From NCBI GenBank assembly GCA_020086605.1, contig JACBWW010000007.1, positions 21,538,129-21,602,128 on the forward strand: DNA of 64,000 nt, read 5' to 3'. Position 1 is the stretch's first letter. Each line of letters opens with the position of its first letter. Position numbers and translations under genes: made by a program. A model generated the notes under the pieces. That model was not told where the DNA came from and searched no databases. It saw only the letters and a list, made by a program, of their open reading frames with translations. This DNA comes from Lanius collurio. Its lineage: Eukaryota; Chordata; Aves; Passeriformes; Laniidae. Positions 48,480-60,319 of the stretch are shown one piece after another.

Positions 48480-49154
48480 AATAGCACCACGCCATGCCAT
48501 GCCACACTATGTATTTATTTGATTTTAGTTACATATACAACTCTGCCCTGGAACAGATTCCTGGCAGGACTGATGAACCTATCGAGAGAGGAGCCAGAGC
48601 AGGTTTGCTGTAAGGACTTGTGAACCTATGGAAAGGATACAAGCTGGAGCAGTTTGTGGAAAAATGCAGCCTCTGGGAAGAGCTGTCATTGGAGAAATTA
48701 ATGGAGGACTACCTCATGTGGGAGGGATCCCACACTAGAGCAGGGAAAGATTGTGAGGAGTATTTCCCCTGAAGAGGAAGGAGCATCAAGGACAACTTGT
48801 GATGGACAGACTGCAACCCCCATTTCCTGCCCCCTGCACTGCTGTTGGGGAGAAATTAGAGAAATTTTCAGTAAAATTAAGCCTAAGAAGAACAGAAGGG
48901 TCAGAGGAAATTGTTCTTAAGATTTAGGTTTATTTTTCATTCCCCTACTCTGATTTGATTAGCACTAAATTGAATTAATTTCCCCAAGTTTAGTCTGTTT
49001 TGCCTATGGCAGTAACTTGTGAGAAATGAGTTCCTATCCTTATTTTGACCCATGAGCCTTTCATTATATTTTCTCTGCCCTGTCCGGCTGAGGAGGGAAG
49101 TGACACAGTGGCTTTGGTGACCACCTGACATCCAGCCAGGGTCAATTCACCACA
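48480..49154 (+). mobile_element. ERVL-type LTR (copy 1 of a three-copy family)
   Basis: The 3' half matches, block by block, the avian LTR I remember with 'tgatttgattagcactaaat' / 'ttaatttccccaagtttagt' / 'gcctttcattatattttctc' / 'tccagccagggtcaa' and a terminal CACCACA (about 49148-49154). The same blocks appear inverted at 52773-52965 and, more diverged, at about 60970-61199. The poly(A) signal position (AATAAA in the consensus) reads ACTAAA here. The 5' half is the GGAGCAG/GTGGGAGGGATCCC-rich U3. The 5' end is uncertain, and no internal viral region adjoins it. Confidence 0.7.
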
Positions 49155-52100
49155 CATGGTCTCACCAAGGTAGAGATGGCTCCTTTATTTTGAATCCTAA
49201 TTAGTACTGTATATAGTGGACAGAGGGGCACAAACTTATCTTGTAAGGCAAAAAACCAGAAATGCAGGAAGTATAACCAAATTCTTAGAAAACAAAACTG
49301 ATATTTTGGAGATAAAAAGGTGGTAGAAAACTTCTCAGGCAACAGAAAAGAAGAAGAATGAGATTAGTCTGTGACAACAGATGTCAGACCATGTTTCCAA
49401 AAAACATTTTCATTTGTAAGAAATTTTGAAGTTTCTGAATCCCACTGCCTTCTTTAGCTGAATGATTAGTACAGGAGAAGGCCTCAACCAAAGCTGATTG
49501 TAATAAACTGAAAATCTTCCACCAGTTACATTAGGCTTTGGAACAAACCCAGGTTTTATGATATATGCTCATAATTTGCAAAGTCCAATTTCCCTTTCAG
49601 TTATACTATCTCATAAGCCAGATCTTGTAGATAATTATACAGGCCCGAAATTCATAAGCAGTAGTCATAAAACTGTTGAGCCCAACTCGTAAAAAGACCT
49701 CAGAAAAACAACTGCTCAGTGACATTTCTGAGCTGCAGTCAGAACTGAAACCTCCCTCTTGCTCTGAATCAGCCCCAGACAAGTGCAATGTGTCCTTACA
49801 TCAGCCACTGATGTGAGGCTGTGGGATTAGGGCCATTAATGCACACGTCCATCTCACATTAAATTTTATGCTTAGTATCAGAAACAGTAAAAATATAAAT
49901 GCATCAATGACTTAAGTGGAAAATGGATAGAAAGAAGTTTTTCAAATGCACAAGTGGAGCTGGCTACTAGCACTAGTGTCTTACACAAATCTTCCATATA
50001 ATTTCCTTTTGTACTCTTAAATTATGGCTTGGCAGAAGAATATCTGCAAGTGAACTGTAGCAAGTAATAGGTTTTTATGTTATCCTCTATCAAATGCCAT
50101 TTATAAAATGAGATCTCTAAAGGGTTCTAAAAAAGGGCAAATCCCATTGATTGCTTATGTTTAAAACAGAAAAGCAAGCGCCTGAATAACACAGCTTTTC
50201 CAGATACAGAATTACTTCTTTTTTAGTTTGAACAATACACCATTTTGCTGTACTGATAATTTCTTACAAGAATAATTAGTGATCATGTGTTTTATTATAT
50301 AAATTATGATTAAATTTTTAAAATCCCAACATGTGGCCTAGGATATTCTTACAATATAATTTATGCAGATTTTATTAAAGAGTCAGACTAATATCTTTCC
50401 AAAGATATGGAATAGTCAATTACACTATAACTTCTAATGACTATGGGGAACTCTGAATGTTCTATGCCTAAAATTATAATGATGTGTTGCTGTAGTATTA
50501 TGTGAAGATTACTACTTTGAAGAGGCACACTGACCCCATTTTTTGCATTGCTTTTGTTTTATTTGAAGCCATCTCCACTATACATAAAACACAGATGTTT
50601 TTATAAGAGTTTGGAGATGGGGAACTTATTTTCAAAAATAATGAGATTTTTTCTTTTTTATTCACATATCTTTTAACTCAATCAGTGTGATAACTACAAA
50701 TTAAACACTTTTTGAAAAGTATCTATTTACTATATAAATTTTGAAACAAGCCTTTCATTTACTCTAACAATGGAACGTACTGTGTTCTGAGAAAAAACTA
50801 CAGTAGTTTTCTTATGTTATGCAATTCACCTGTGTTTATGGTCATTATCTGATCTATATAAGAAACAAAAAGAATTTTCTGAATTAAATATTCCTTCAGT
50901 GAGAATATGTCAGAAAAAAACATGTATTCATGATATTAAGTTCACCATTAATAGTGGTTGCAGCACAAAATCCGATAATGCAGCAGTGACAATGTAGCCC
51001 TGCCTTGGTTAATAGCTGTCATTTTTTAAAATCTTCACTGTATTTCAAGTCCAAATCTGTCCTGTTTTGAAATTGTAAAGGAAGAGCATCATATGGATAT
51101 TCAAAAAATGGGTCTTTCATGATACAATTATTGAAGGTTATAATTCATATTTTATTGTTTTTACATACATAATTTAGGAAAATACTTACAAAATTGCTTT
51201 TAAGTTTCAAGAAGTTAATGGAAGCAACGTTTCTCAATCTTATTTTTTTTTGTGGGTGGCCTGTTTTTCTTGTTTTTTCTTTTATTCTTTTTTCTTTCTT
51301 GCATACAGTATTCAGCCTTTTTCACAGGAGACATGCTGAATTATTTGTCAAGAGAGCTGCACACCAATACATCTTTATCTTAATGTAAGCAGAGTAATGA
51401 TATTTTCATACAGAGTCCTTCACACCAAGACACCTTGACACTTTAAATTAATATAAGAAGTAATACCAGGAGACTGCAGTTTATTAGCCCTTGGAGAGTG
51501 GAATTTACTGGAACATAGATTAGGGTAACCACTGGGCAAATTCTTAGGCCATTTCAGTTTAGCACAGCATAAGTTCTCAAGCATGAGTCCCATGTTTTAC
51601 TAAATAAAAATGTCTCCTGTGTGCAAGTTCTTCCCAGACAGTGATTTCCCAGCCTGCAGTCTATATCAAATATCACCCACCTTCCATCCAACTTACCCAA
51701 AACAACCTGATTTCTGCAAGAGTGAAAAATACATTAATAATATTTGAAAACCATCATCATCCAAAGTTTTTCCTATTATTTTTAGATTTTAAATAAGAAG
51801 TTTAATAAATGTAAAATAGACAAAATAAATTAGTTTCAGAACATTTTATCTTTGTGAATTTTGTCTGAGAGTCTTTCCTTTTTTTCAGCAATTATTTTTT
51901 GAGATAGGTAGCCATTTTTCCAGATCATCAACCTATTCCCATGGGTATAGTGATGGTGAGCTATGATATATAAAGCACTTTGTAGAATTAATGCCAATTG
52001 TAAATTTATTAATAATCCTTGCAGATCCACAGCATTGCTAAACTAAGAGAGGCATAAAAGTTAATCTGTTCCCTGGGGTTGTGCTGATAAACAGTCATGA

Positions 52101-52772
52101 CATCCCTTTTTCCAAGAAAAAGAATGCAATATCTTACAATCACTTCTGTAATGTGAAGTCTTTCTTTCTTTCATCAGAACAAGTGAAGATAAATCATGTG
52201 TGTGGTAAATCACATAAAGAAAAAAGTAAAATGACATCTTTCTAGGCAAATTATTTCAATGCTCAGTTAAGGAAATCTGTGAGCAATATCAAGGACAAGA
52301 GGAAAAAAAAGGTATCATAAGCACAAATAAATTCAAAAACAATTTAAATGGTTTAAGATTAAATTATTCAACGTTCAATTTATAGGCTGTTTTTTTAAAA
52401 TCTTCAAACAGATTGAGATATTAACAGTTTTGAAGACATGTTGAATTAATATTATTTTAAAAACAATAAAAAATCCAGAATGGATTTAGTTCTGAGAGGA
52501 AACTATCAAACAAAAAAACAGTCCCACTCAACTCTTCCCACCCCCCCACAAGAATAAAACCTCCCATCTTTTACACTGTGTATTTATAGAAAAATAGCTG
52601 TGTAGATAGCTTTTCAGAGAATTCACCGCTTTTCTCTATAGAAATCATATCCTAAATGAACAAAAGGGTAGATGATAGATGATGTAAAAAGATGAAGGAA
52701 AGAAACACATAACTCCAGAAGGCCTCCAGGGAACAAACAGAGAAGCCAAAGCTGAAGGACGTGTGATTGGGA
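49155..52772. other. AT-rich unique DNA, no gene seen
   Basis: About 3.6 kb without recognisable repeats. A 64-codon Phe/Leu-rich frame at 51194-51388 reflects a T-rich stretch rather than a known membrane protein. Confidence 0.45.
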
Positions 52773-52965
52773 TGGGTTGACCCTGGCTGGACACTCGGTG
52801 TCCATCAAAGCCACTCTATCACTCCGCTCCTCAACTGGACAGGGATGAGAAAATATAACAAATGGCTGGTGGGTCAAGATAAGAACAGGGGGAAATCACT
52901 CAGCAGTTACTGTCAAACAGTTTGGCTTGGGGAAATTGGCTTAATTTATTGCCAGATAAGGAGTA
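52773..52965 (-). mobile_element. ERVL-type LTR fragment, 3' end (copy 2, inverted)
   Basis: Read on the minus strand this is the last 190 bases of the same LTR family as 48480-49154: an intact AATAAA (plus-strand TTTATT near 52944-52949), 'ttaagccaatttccccaagc', 'gccatttgttatattttctc', and the closing 'tccagccagggtcaaccca'. It keeps the poly(A) signal that copy 1 has lost. U3 and most of R are missing, so the insertion is truncated or was cut by a later event near 52965. Confidence 0.75.
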
Positions 52966-53150
52966 CTTAAGCAATTATGAGTCATATATCACAAGACACA
53001 AGCCCTATAAAAGGTCATGGGACACGGAATGGGCCACTCAGAGGGCTGAGTGGTCTGGATAACAATACTGGAAAGTTGTCATCATTAAAGACTGGCAATT
53101 ATGGCAATCAAGGGCAGTGTTTTGTGACCACTCACTTCCAACCTACATGA
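52966..53150 (+). mobile_element. Possible LTR or SINE remnant with TATA box and CR1-like end
   Basis: Directly next to the inverted LTR fragment there is CCTATAAAAGG (near 53003-53013), ATTAAA about 80 bp later (53085-53090), and a closing 'cacttccaacctacatgatt' + 'ctgt' (53126-53149) like the end of CR1 or of a CR1-tailed SINE. The TATA and poly(A) spacing suits an LTR R region; the tail suits a SINE. I cannot decide between them. Confidence 0.3.
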
Positions 53151-54521
53151 TTCTGTAAAATGGAATTCAGCCATTCCTGGCCAAGGAATTTCAGCCTTTG
53201 GTCATTGGTAAAGAAAATGGAATGTGAAGGGGTTCGCCAACCCCCTTTTATTTCATGGGAAAATTGAGGTTTCCATTTCCATTTTCCACTGGTAATAAAT
53301 GAGTTATGAACAGGCAAGCTAGGTCATGGAAAATTCCTGTGAAAAGGTTTAAAGGGAAAAGTAGACAAGCAAGTAATAAAACCTTTGTCATGTCTTTAAA
53401 GATAATTTGTTTTCTGTGTGACAAGAACTCTTGCAGACCCTAAGAAAAAGTAAAAATAGAGATGCTGGACCCAGCATGCAAATGGAAAGAAGCTCTAAAG
53501 TATATGAAGTTTGTTTTGCCTTCTAAACTTAAAGAAAATAAAAATCTTGTGCAGGACTAGCTTATAAATTTAGTAGGTATGTCTATGGAACAAATTCTCA
53601 CTTTGAATTTTTTGTAATTTTTTTATGAAAATAATTGATGAATAAACCTTTTTTTTTTCATTTATTTTGACACTCTGAAGGTGAAGAAAAAATTGTGGAA
53701 TGCAAGAATATATGCATAAAAACAATGCCAACATAGAAAAATCAAAAGAAAATTCAACTATTTTTTTTCCTGCAGTTATAGATAGAGTCAGAAATGTGAA
53801 GGTCTTCATGTCCCCACTCTCAGAACAGTCCACAATTTGTTGGTTCTTACCACAATTCCCTGAAAAAAATAAGCTAATAATAGCAGTAACACTGCATAAC
53901 ATTTACATAGAATGAATTACATGTGCTTACAAAGATAGTATTTGTTTTCTTCTATGTACCCAAATTTTACAATGGAAAATGAGTAGGCACTGAATCACAA
54001 CTAGAGAGACTAGAACCAAAAAATGACCTTTTTTTAAAAAAAAAATAGTCTGAAATATTATTTATTGCTGCAGAGGTTAATTATTCAAGCACCAGAATCA
54101 GCAGACAGAAATCTGACTTGCTTTCAGAAATTTGTTTAAAAAGGCATTTTTTTAAAAGTGGTATTTCTGTCAAAAGTATCCTCCAATATGTACTGGGTTG
54201 TTTTTTTGGGTTTTGTTTTTTTTTTTTTTTTTTTGCTTATAAGGAATAAACCCACCTAAAAACATTGAAAGATGATCCTAACACTGATGATATGCCCATC
54301 TCTGAACCCAGGAAGCCAAAATATTCCCATAAAATTTTTCATCCAGAAAAGAAAAATGTGATATATGCCACACACAGATAAGGATATTACATTTAAATAT
54401 TTCTGATTGTAACATTCCTTCTGCATTTGTAAGAGAGTTTATTCAAATAACAAACTGGAAGATGTCTATCCTGAGAGTAGGAGCCAAATCAAAATATTCT
54501 TTATTTTTAATATGACTAGAT
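53151..54521. other. AT-rich DNA with a poly(T) tract
   Basis: No gene. A T-rich run (54197-54234) broken by GGG and G is the only structured feature. A 110-codon minus frame at 53570-53902 has no recognisable domain. Confidence 0.45.
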
Positions 54522-54527
54522 ACAGAC

Positions 54528-54797
54528 TGCTGGGGCCCTAAGGGCCCTGTAACAGTACACAGGCCTTAGAGCAAGGGACACGCACCTACCCACCTGGGAC
54601 CAATAGAGAAAGTACACGTTCCAGCTATAACCAATAGAGAGTAGGAAGTATACACTTGGGGCCAGTAGGGGAATGACACGACCGCTTGTACGGGACCAAG
54701 AGAACTGTATAACTGTGTGTAATGTACAACAATAAACGGAGTATGTTAGATGCATCATGTTGGTGTCGATTGCTCCCCCCCGCTTCCGGCCGCGGCA
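54528..54797 (+). mobile_element. Class II (ERVK/alpha-like) solo LTR, young-looking
   Basis: A compact 270 bp LTR runs from TGCTGGGG (54528) to CCGCGGCA (54797) with an exact 6 bp target duplication ACAGAC on both sides (54522-54527 and 54798-54803). It carries two CCAAT boxes (54600-54604 and 54631-54635) inside an approximately 31 bp imperfect direct repeat (ccaatagaga...gta.acac), a TATAA (54708-54712) and AATAAA (54731-54736). The short TATA-to-AATAAA distance fits the short R region of alpharetrovirus-like LTRs. CpG sites are still frequent, which suggests recent insertion. No internal viral genes are present. Confidence 0.88.
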
Positions 54798-54803
54798 ACA
54801 GAC

Positions 54804-57679
54804 CAACTCCAAGAAGTATAAAACTGCATAGAAAAAAATAGTCTTACTTTGTTTAAGAATTTTACTTTTTTTCTTTAGTGAATTGTTTATTTTTCATGAA
54901 GCTGAAGTGTTAACTTGACATTTTCCTCAATTTAAGACTGGAATCTGCTGTGAGAGTTATAAAGTCACTCTCTGTGTCTGATGACCTTGTCTCTTATTTC
55001 CTTCTTTTCCACATCATTGTCCTTCTGTTTAGCCTGTTTAGTTTACGTTTCTTATTAAAAGGAAGCCTTGTTTCTTTTCTAACTTCCTGTCATTTTCTGG
55101 GAGATGAAAATCCCACATCTGGAGATCAATGACTTCAGTTTAACAATTTTGAATCCAAGAGGAAAAAAAAGGCTCAGAACTGAAGCCAATCAAAAAAAAC
55201 CCCAAAAAAAACAAAAAAAAATACTCTAAACCAACCAATAAACCAGGAAAAACAAGAGCAGTCTGGTAAATTCTTCATCCTATTTTTTTTTAAAGAAAAC
55301 ACACCAAATCATAATTCATCAAGCTCAATATTTATTTTCTTTATGTATTTCTGTTATCAATAGAATTGTTACTAAGTAGTATATTTGGTTGTACCTCAAA
55401 AAATGTGGTATTATAACAAAGGAAGGAAAACAAAAGGCCATATAGGAAAGCCTATTAAAATGCACATCAGGAAGTGTTTGAATTTTTTGTGGGTGGATAA
55501 ATCTACCAACATTTCAGCCTTCTAATGCATATTCTTTATTTTATTGTTAGAATGGAAGATTAGCAGCTTACAGAGTGGTCCATGAAAACTAAATCACTGT
55601 TTCTTTCTCTGATAGATTGTTTTGAGTGAGATTTTATTAACATTTTAATTACATGAATGGAATGAAATGTAAATATATTATGAGCTTTACATACATCTAG
55701 GTTCACAAGAAATGAAGTGGTTTTATGGAAGTTATTTTTGAGAATGAAAAGGAAAGAAGCAATTTATTCCTTGAAATGGTGGATGAACAGATGTTATTTA
55801 AAGAAGTCTACTGAAGGAAGGTCTGCTAAATATAGCATTTTATAAGTATTTTATACTAAGTGTTTCTTCAAACAATGAAAAATGCATGCTTTGGCTACTA
55901 AATTTAAGGTTTTTGAATAAGAAAAGCATTAATAGAATAGATTTCATTTCAATAAAGAAAATGAACACTAGAGAATACAGAAATTATAATGAATAGTTTA
56001 GGACAAGATACTAAAGGCTAAAATGCCCATAATTTACTTTGAAAATACAATCCTAACCTGGGACTCTAAACTTGCTGTATATGTGTTAAATATTGTAGGC
56101 TACCTTAATGCTTGGTAGAAAGAAATTACCACTTTTAGGAACCTATTCTTCTCATTATAAAATATGTGCATATAATTTTGGAGAATTTTTCCATCAATGA
56201 TTTTTTAGTTCATGATGTTGGCTTTAAGACTAAGGTCACTCTCTAATTTTTTTAGAAATCTAATGACACAATTAAATAACACAGTTCTCATAGTTCTTCA
56301 CTACAAAATGGTTTCAGATGAATTTAACAATTTTATTGACACAGACATAAGCCTTTTAAAGAAGTTTGTTCGTCTCTCCTGTTCCAGATTCTAGATATCT
56401 AGTTTTTCATCTTGATTAATTTCTAAGATAATTTCAGAAAGCACAGATAAAACATTGGATTTTTAATCTAGATACTAGACAGAAACCTATTTTAGTAAAA
56501 AATACTCAATAGCAATCTTGCCTGTATTTCAGACCTTGTGCACCTCTGGATCAAAATCTTGTATTCGAAGCCTTCATTTTCTTCCCCAAAACAGTAAGCA
56601 CGTTGAAAAAGGAAATCATAAATAAGCACAAAGATCTTTATGTATACTACTATACTTACAGTTATTTATATATGTGCATGTTGTGGGAATCAAGACATCT
56701 GTGAACTTTTGTAGAAAGAATAGACTGAGGAGAAATAAGAGCTGGACAAAAAGCACCCAGGTCTGTTTGATCTAGTAACAAAAATAGTTCATGCAGGAAT
56801 ACATATATATTCTAGTTTCCTGTTATGGTTCTTTGTAGAATCAAATGTCAGAATAAGCAATATAAGAAGGAATTACATCTGTGGAGTTCTGGTTTTGAAA
56901 TCTGTGCCAGGCTGAAAACAGATACGGCTTTGAACATGTTTCTTTGCTGAAATGTGACAATTTCTGAAAGAAATAATTCATCAGATCAAAGTTCTATTTA
57001 TTGTTACTTGAAATGGGGATGTTTCTGACAATCTACTAAACCATAATTGTCAGTACCTCAGGTATTGAACAGATTCCTGTGACCAAAGGCTCAGTCAGAG
57101 AATTCAAGTGTTTTACTCGAACAATGCAAGATTAGGATGTAATTGCTTCCAAAATACTTGGAAAATGGAGCAAATTTCTATAGGTTGTTCTATAAAAAAT
57201 TTGAATGCTCTTTGTGCTCCTGCTTTTATTTATTTTTTTTAATAGCTAGAAATTTAAATTAATTCCTCTGTAAAAGGTTAATATTTGAGTAAAATAATAT
57301 TAGAAAAATATTCTAGCTGATGGTACCTGGGGAATAAATTAAGATGGTTACTGATTTTGAAATAGCTAAAATTACCTGAGGAAATGAAAAACTAAAATTA
57401 GTAATGCATTTGAGCTTTTGAAATCAACTAGTGTTAAAAATATTTGGAATATAACCAAATAAATCATATAATGGATAACTTAAAAAAAAAAAACAAAAAC
57501 AAAAACAAAGGGATGAACGAATTCCCCTAAATTAGAATTAATGTTTTACATAGACTAAATTTTTTACTCCTGCTCCTTCAAATGATAATTTTCAAACTTA
57601 ATAAAAAGAGATACAGCTAATAATAAAGAAAAAAACAGCCATCACATTTTCTTCTAAGAGATTCTGTAAGCAGCTCATT
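54804..57679. other. AT-rich unique DNA, no gene seen
   Basis: About 2.9 kb. Short A/C-rich tracts at 55190-55222 and 57481-57508 are simple repeats. No other structure is supported. Confidence 0.5.
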
Positions 57680-58298
57680 CTCTACCTGCCTGGTGCTCAT
57701 GCCCAGATCTGGCACCTCCTGCTCATCAGCAGATTTAGCATGGACTTTGCTGCAATTTGCACATATGGACCTCCCCACAGCTGTTTTTTGACATTATACA
57801 GACGCTCCCAGCACACGATAGCCAGCACCAGGCAGTGTCTCAGGCTGTGTCTGCTGCCCTGCTCCAGCTGCCACTGGAGACCCTCGGTGCCCGAGCTCAC
57901 TGCAGGCTGTTGACTCCCCTTGCCCGGCTGCCTGCACCCTCAGCTGGCACTGGTCTCTGGCCTCAAACCCACTCACGCTCTGCCCAGCAGCTGGCCTCTC
58001 ATGCCTACAGCACTTGCAAGGGACACTGAGTGAGGAGGAGCACAGAGAGGCACCGCGGGGCTGAAGGAGGAGACAGACCAGCCTGGGGACATGAGGCTCA
58101 GGGCTGGGTCAGACAAGCCTGCTGGCTGGCCACAGTCTGCACACGGCCAGACCTTCTTACACACAGCCTTGTCTGCCCCATATCCCTTTGTTCCTCCCCA
58201 TCCTCTTCCCCTACACGCTCCCTCCTATGTTTTGCCTAGTACCACTAACACTCCCTTCATACCTCACAAATCCCCATGTTATTGTTTCCTCTTTCTTG
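57680..58298. other. Unassigned GC-rich block
   Basis: About 620 bases, markedly GC-richer than either flank, ending exactly where an inverted CR1 tail begins. Short frames exist in several phases on both strands (up to 90 codons within the block, and 141 codons at 58091-58516 running into the CR1), none with a known domain. It may be the upstream (minus-strand) part of a composite repeat, an LTR/ERV fragment, or a processed fragment of a GC-rich transcript. I do not recognise it. Confidence 0.4.
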
Positions 58299-58500
58299 TC
58301 ATAGAATGGCTTGGATTTGAAGGGAGTTTAAACATAATCAAGTTTAAACCCCCTTGCCATGGGCAGGGGCATCTTCCACTAGACCAGAGTACCCAGAGCC
58401 CTATCCAACCTGGCCTTGAACACTCCCAGGGATGGGTCATCCATATTCTCTACACATTATCTAAGGGAATTTCTTATGACACTTCCAGTCATTTTTATCC
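58299..58500 (-). mobile_element. CR1 LINE 3' UTR fragment
   Basis: On the minus strand this is the last 200 bases of a CR1: a block with 'ttcaaggccaggttggatag', 'gatgcccctgcccatggcaa', and the terminal 'ccaagccattctatga' at 58299. It is strongly 5'-truncated, with no ORF2 left. Its 3' end abuts the unassigned GC-rich block. Confidence 0.85.
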
Positions 58501-59462
58501 CTTATATATACTGTAAAATCCTTGCACATGTAGAAGAATATAGAAATCATAACAGCAGAAAACACATGTGGTGTATTTTTACCAGAATAGTCTTAAAATA
58601 TGATGAGATAGGAAAACTACCTTTTTATGTCTAGAGTGACCTATAAACATGACCATACGTTTTGCAGTCAAAATTATTTAACTTTTTAAGTATCACTTTC
58701 TTTCCCCATGTGTGATGAAAACACTGTCTTGGTAATAACAAACTATATGGGAAAATAGATATTTGACAATACAGTTATGGAAAAAATTCTGTTCTGAATA
58801 AGTGACAATAGAAATAGCATATGTGGTTAATATTGTAGATTTCTTTTTTCTACACTCTGAATTTCTTGGGAGTATTTTATATATGGAGCTGCCCATCCTT
58901 GTACATTGGATGTTTTGCTCAGTAGAGAGGAGCCCTCTTTTCCTTATGGTGCTTCAGCTGTTGTGTGAGTCCTTATTTGTAACCCAGAGTTCCATGGGGT
59001 TTTTTGGCTGATGTCTGCTGCAGCTTCTTCAATATGTATGCTACAGTGTTTTTCACTATCGTAGTTAATTTTGTAGACACTCTTGCATTTTACATATCTC
59101 TCTTTTTGTTTTCTCTCCCCTATTGTCTTGCATTTCTGTAGCTAACTCACACTTAGTTAATCCTTCATGTACTCTTCCAATCTCCATAAGTAACTATGCC
59201 ATTAGTGCAACCTGTTACCTCTATTTTCGCTGTTTGACCAAAAAGAACTGAAACAGCACAGTAAATTGAAAATATTTTATGATTTTTAGTATTTAGTCCT
59301 TTTCATTTATTAACATATTAACATCAACATATTAAATAACATTGTGCAAGAACTTAGCCTTGAAAAACAGCAATTTATGTTTTATTTACTTTTTTTAGTG
59401 AAGTTTTATAGTGTGTAATAATAATTAACACAACACTGTTGAAAATCTTAGAGGTTGCAAAC
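58501..59462. other. AT-rich DNA, no gene seen
   Basis: Nothing recognised. Confidence 0.45.
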
Positions 59463-60235
59463 TGTTATGGGGCTGAGGGTAAATGGAGGCTCACTGGTCC
59501 TTGGCCAAATATTGCAACTGCAGCCGTTCCGTGTCCCCAAGCCCACGGAGGAGCAGTGGTGAGCCCAGTTTAACACACACACACACAGAGCAATAACACA
59601 GCTGACCACAGAACTGACAGAGGCAGAGAACAGCACTTTACAGGCATTTAGATATGCAGAAGGAGGATAGATGCTATAGTCTTGCTTTTCCTCTCCAGAT
59701 GGTCAGGAATAAATTTCACTCTAAGACCCACACATATTTCTACAGGAGCTGGTCTTTGATACACAGTCCAGCTAGCACCTAGCACCCAGTACCTCTCTCT
59801 TCCAGTTGCTGGTACCTGGATCTTCAAGGCAAGGGTATTTCATGGTCCTACTACAGCAATTGTTGCTCAGACTGTCTTTCTATGCTTTCTTTCTATTTTA
59901 AGGTTCATGTGTGTTGACTCACGTTCAGAACAGGCAGGACAGACACACAGAAGAAAGGTAGGACTAGAATTTGATAAGAAAGTGAGACAGACTGCACTGA
60001 CCAAATGTAGGTCTCTCACTCAAGTGTACTGTCCAGAACCAGTTTATACCCATTTGGACCCTTTCATCCCTTTTTCCCTCTCTTTTTCCACACTTGTGCC
60101 TCTCTTATCCACCTTGTTCCCTCCCTTTCTCTGCCTTCATCCCTTCCCTTAAATATTCCATAATAAGATTTATTCAATCCTGAAATGCACTTCCCTCTTT
60201 TCCTGCATAATAAGTTCTAAATGTCTTTAGGTGTT
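59463..60235. mobile_element. Probable ERV/LTR fragment, orientation uncertain
   Basis: The left boundary is sharp (TGTTATGGGGCTGAGG at 59463), and the next 200 bases (aggctcactggtccttggcc; cagccgttccgtgtccccaa; a short (AC)n at 59573-59587; cagagcaataacacagctga) are GC-richer and resemble avian ERV/LTR sequence. A plus-strand start TG is possible. A minus-strand reading is also possible, with a TATA box at about 60044-60050 (plus-strand TTTATACCC) and an end CCCCATAACA. No target duplication was found and the right end is unclear. Confidence 0.4.
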
Positions 60236-60264
60236 AACCCCCTTCAGTCTGGAATGGGTTCTGG

Positions 60265-60312
60265 GTTTGATTTTTTTTTTTTTTTTATTTTTTTAATTTT
60301 TTTTTTTTTTAA
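60265..60312. repeat. T-rich low-complexity tract
   Basis: Nearly 50 bases of T broken by a few A residues, lying just 5' of the next LTR. Confidence 0.85.
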
Positions 60313-60319
60313 TTGCCAC

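Noticed and set aside
53570..53902. 110-codon minus-strand frame
   Set aside because: AT-rich chance frame without domain or signal.
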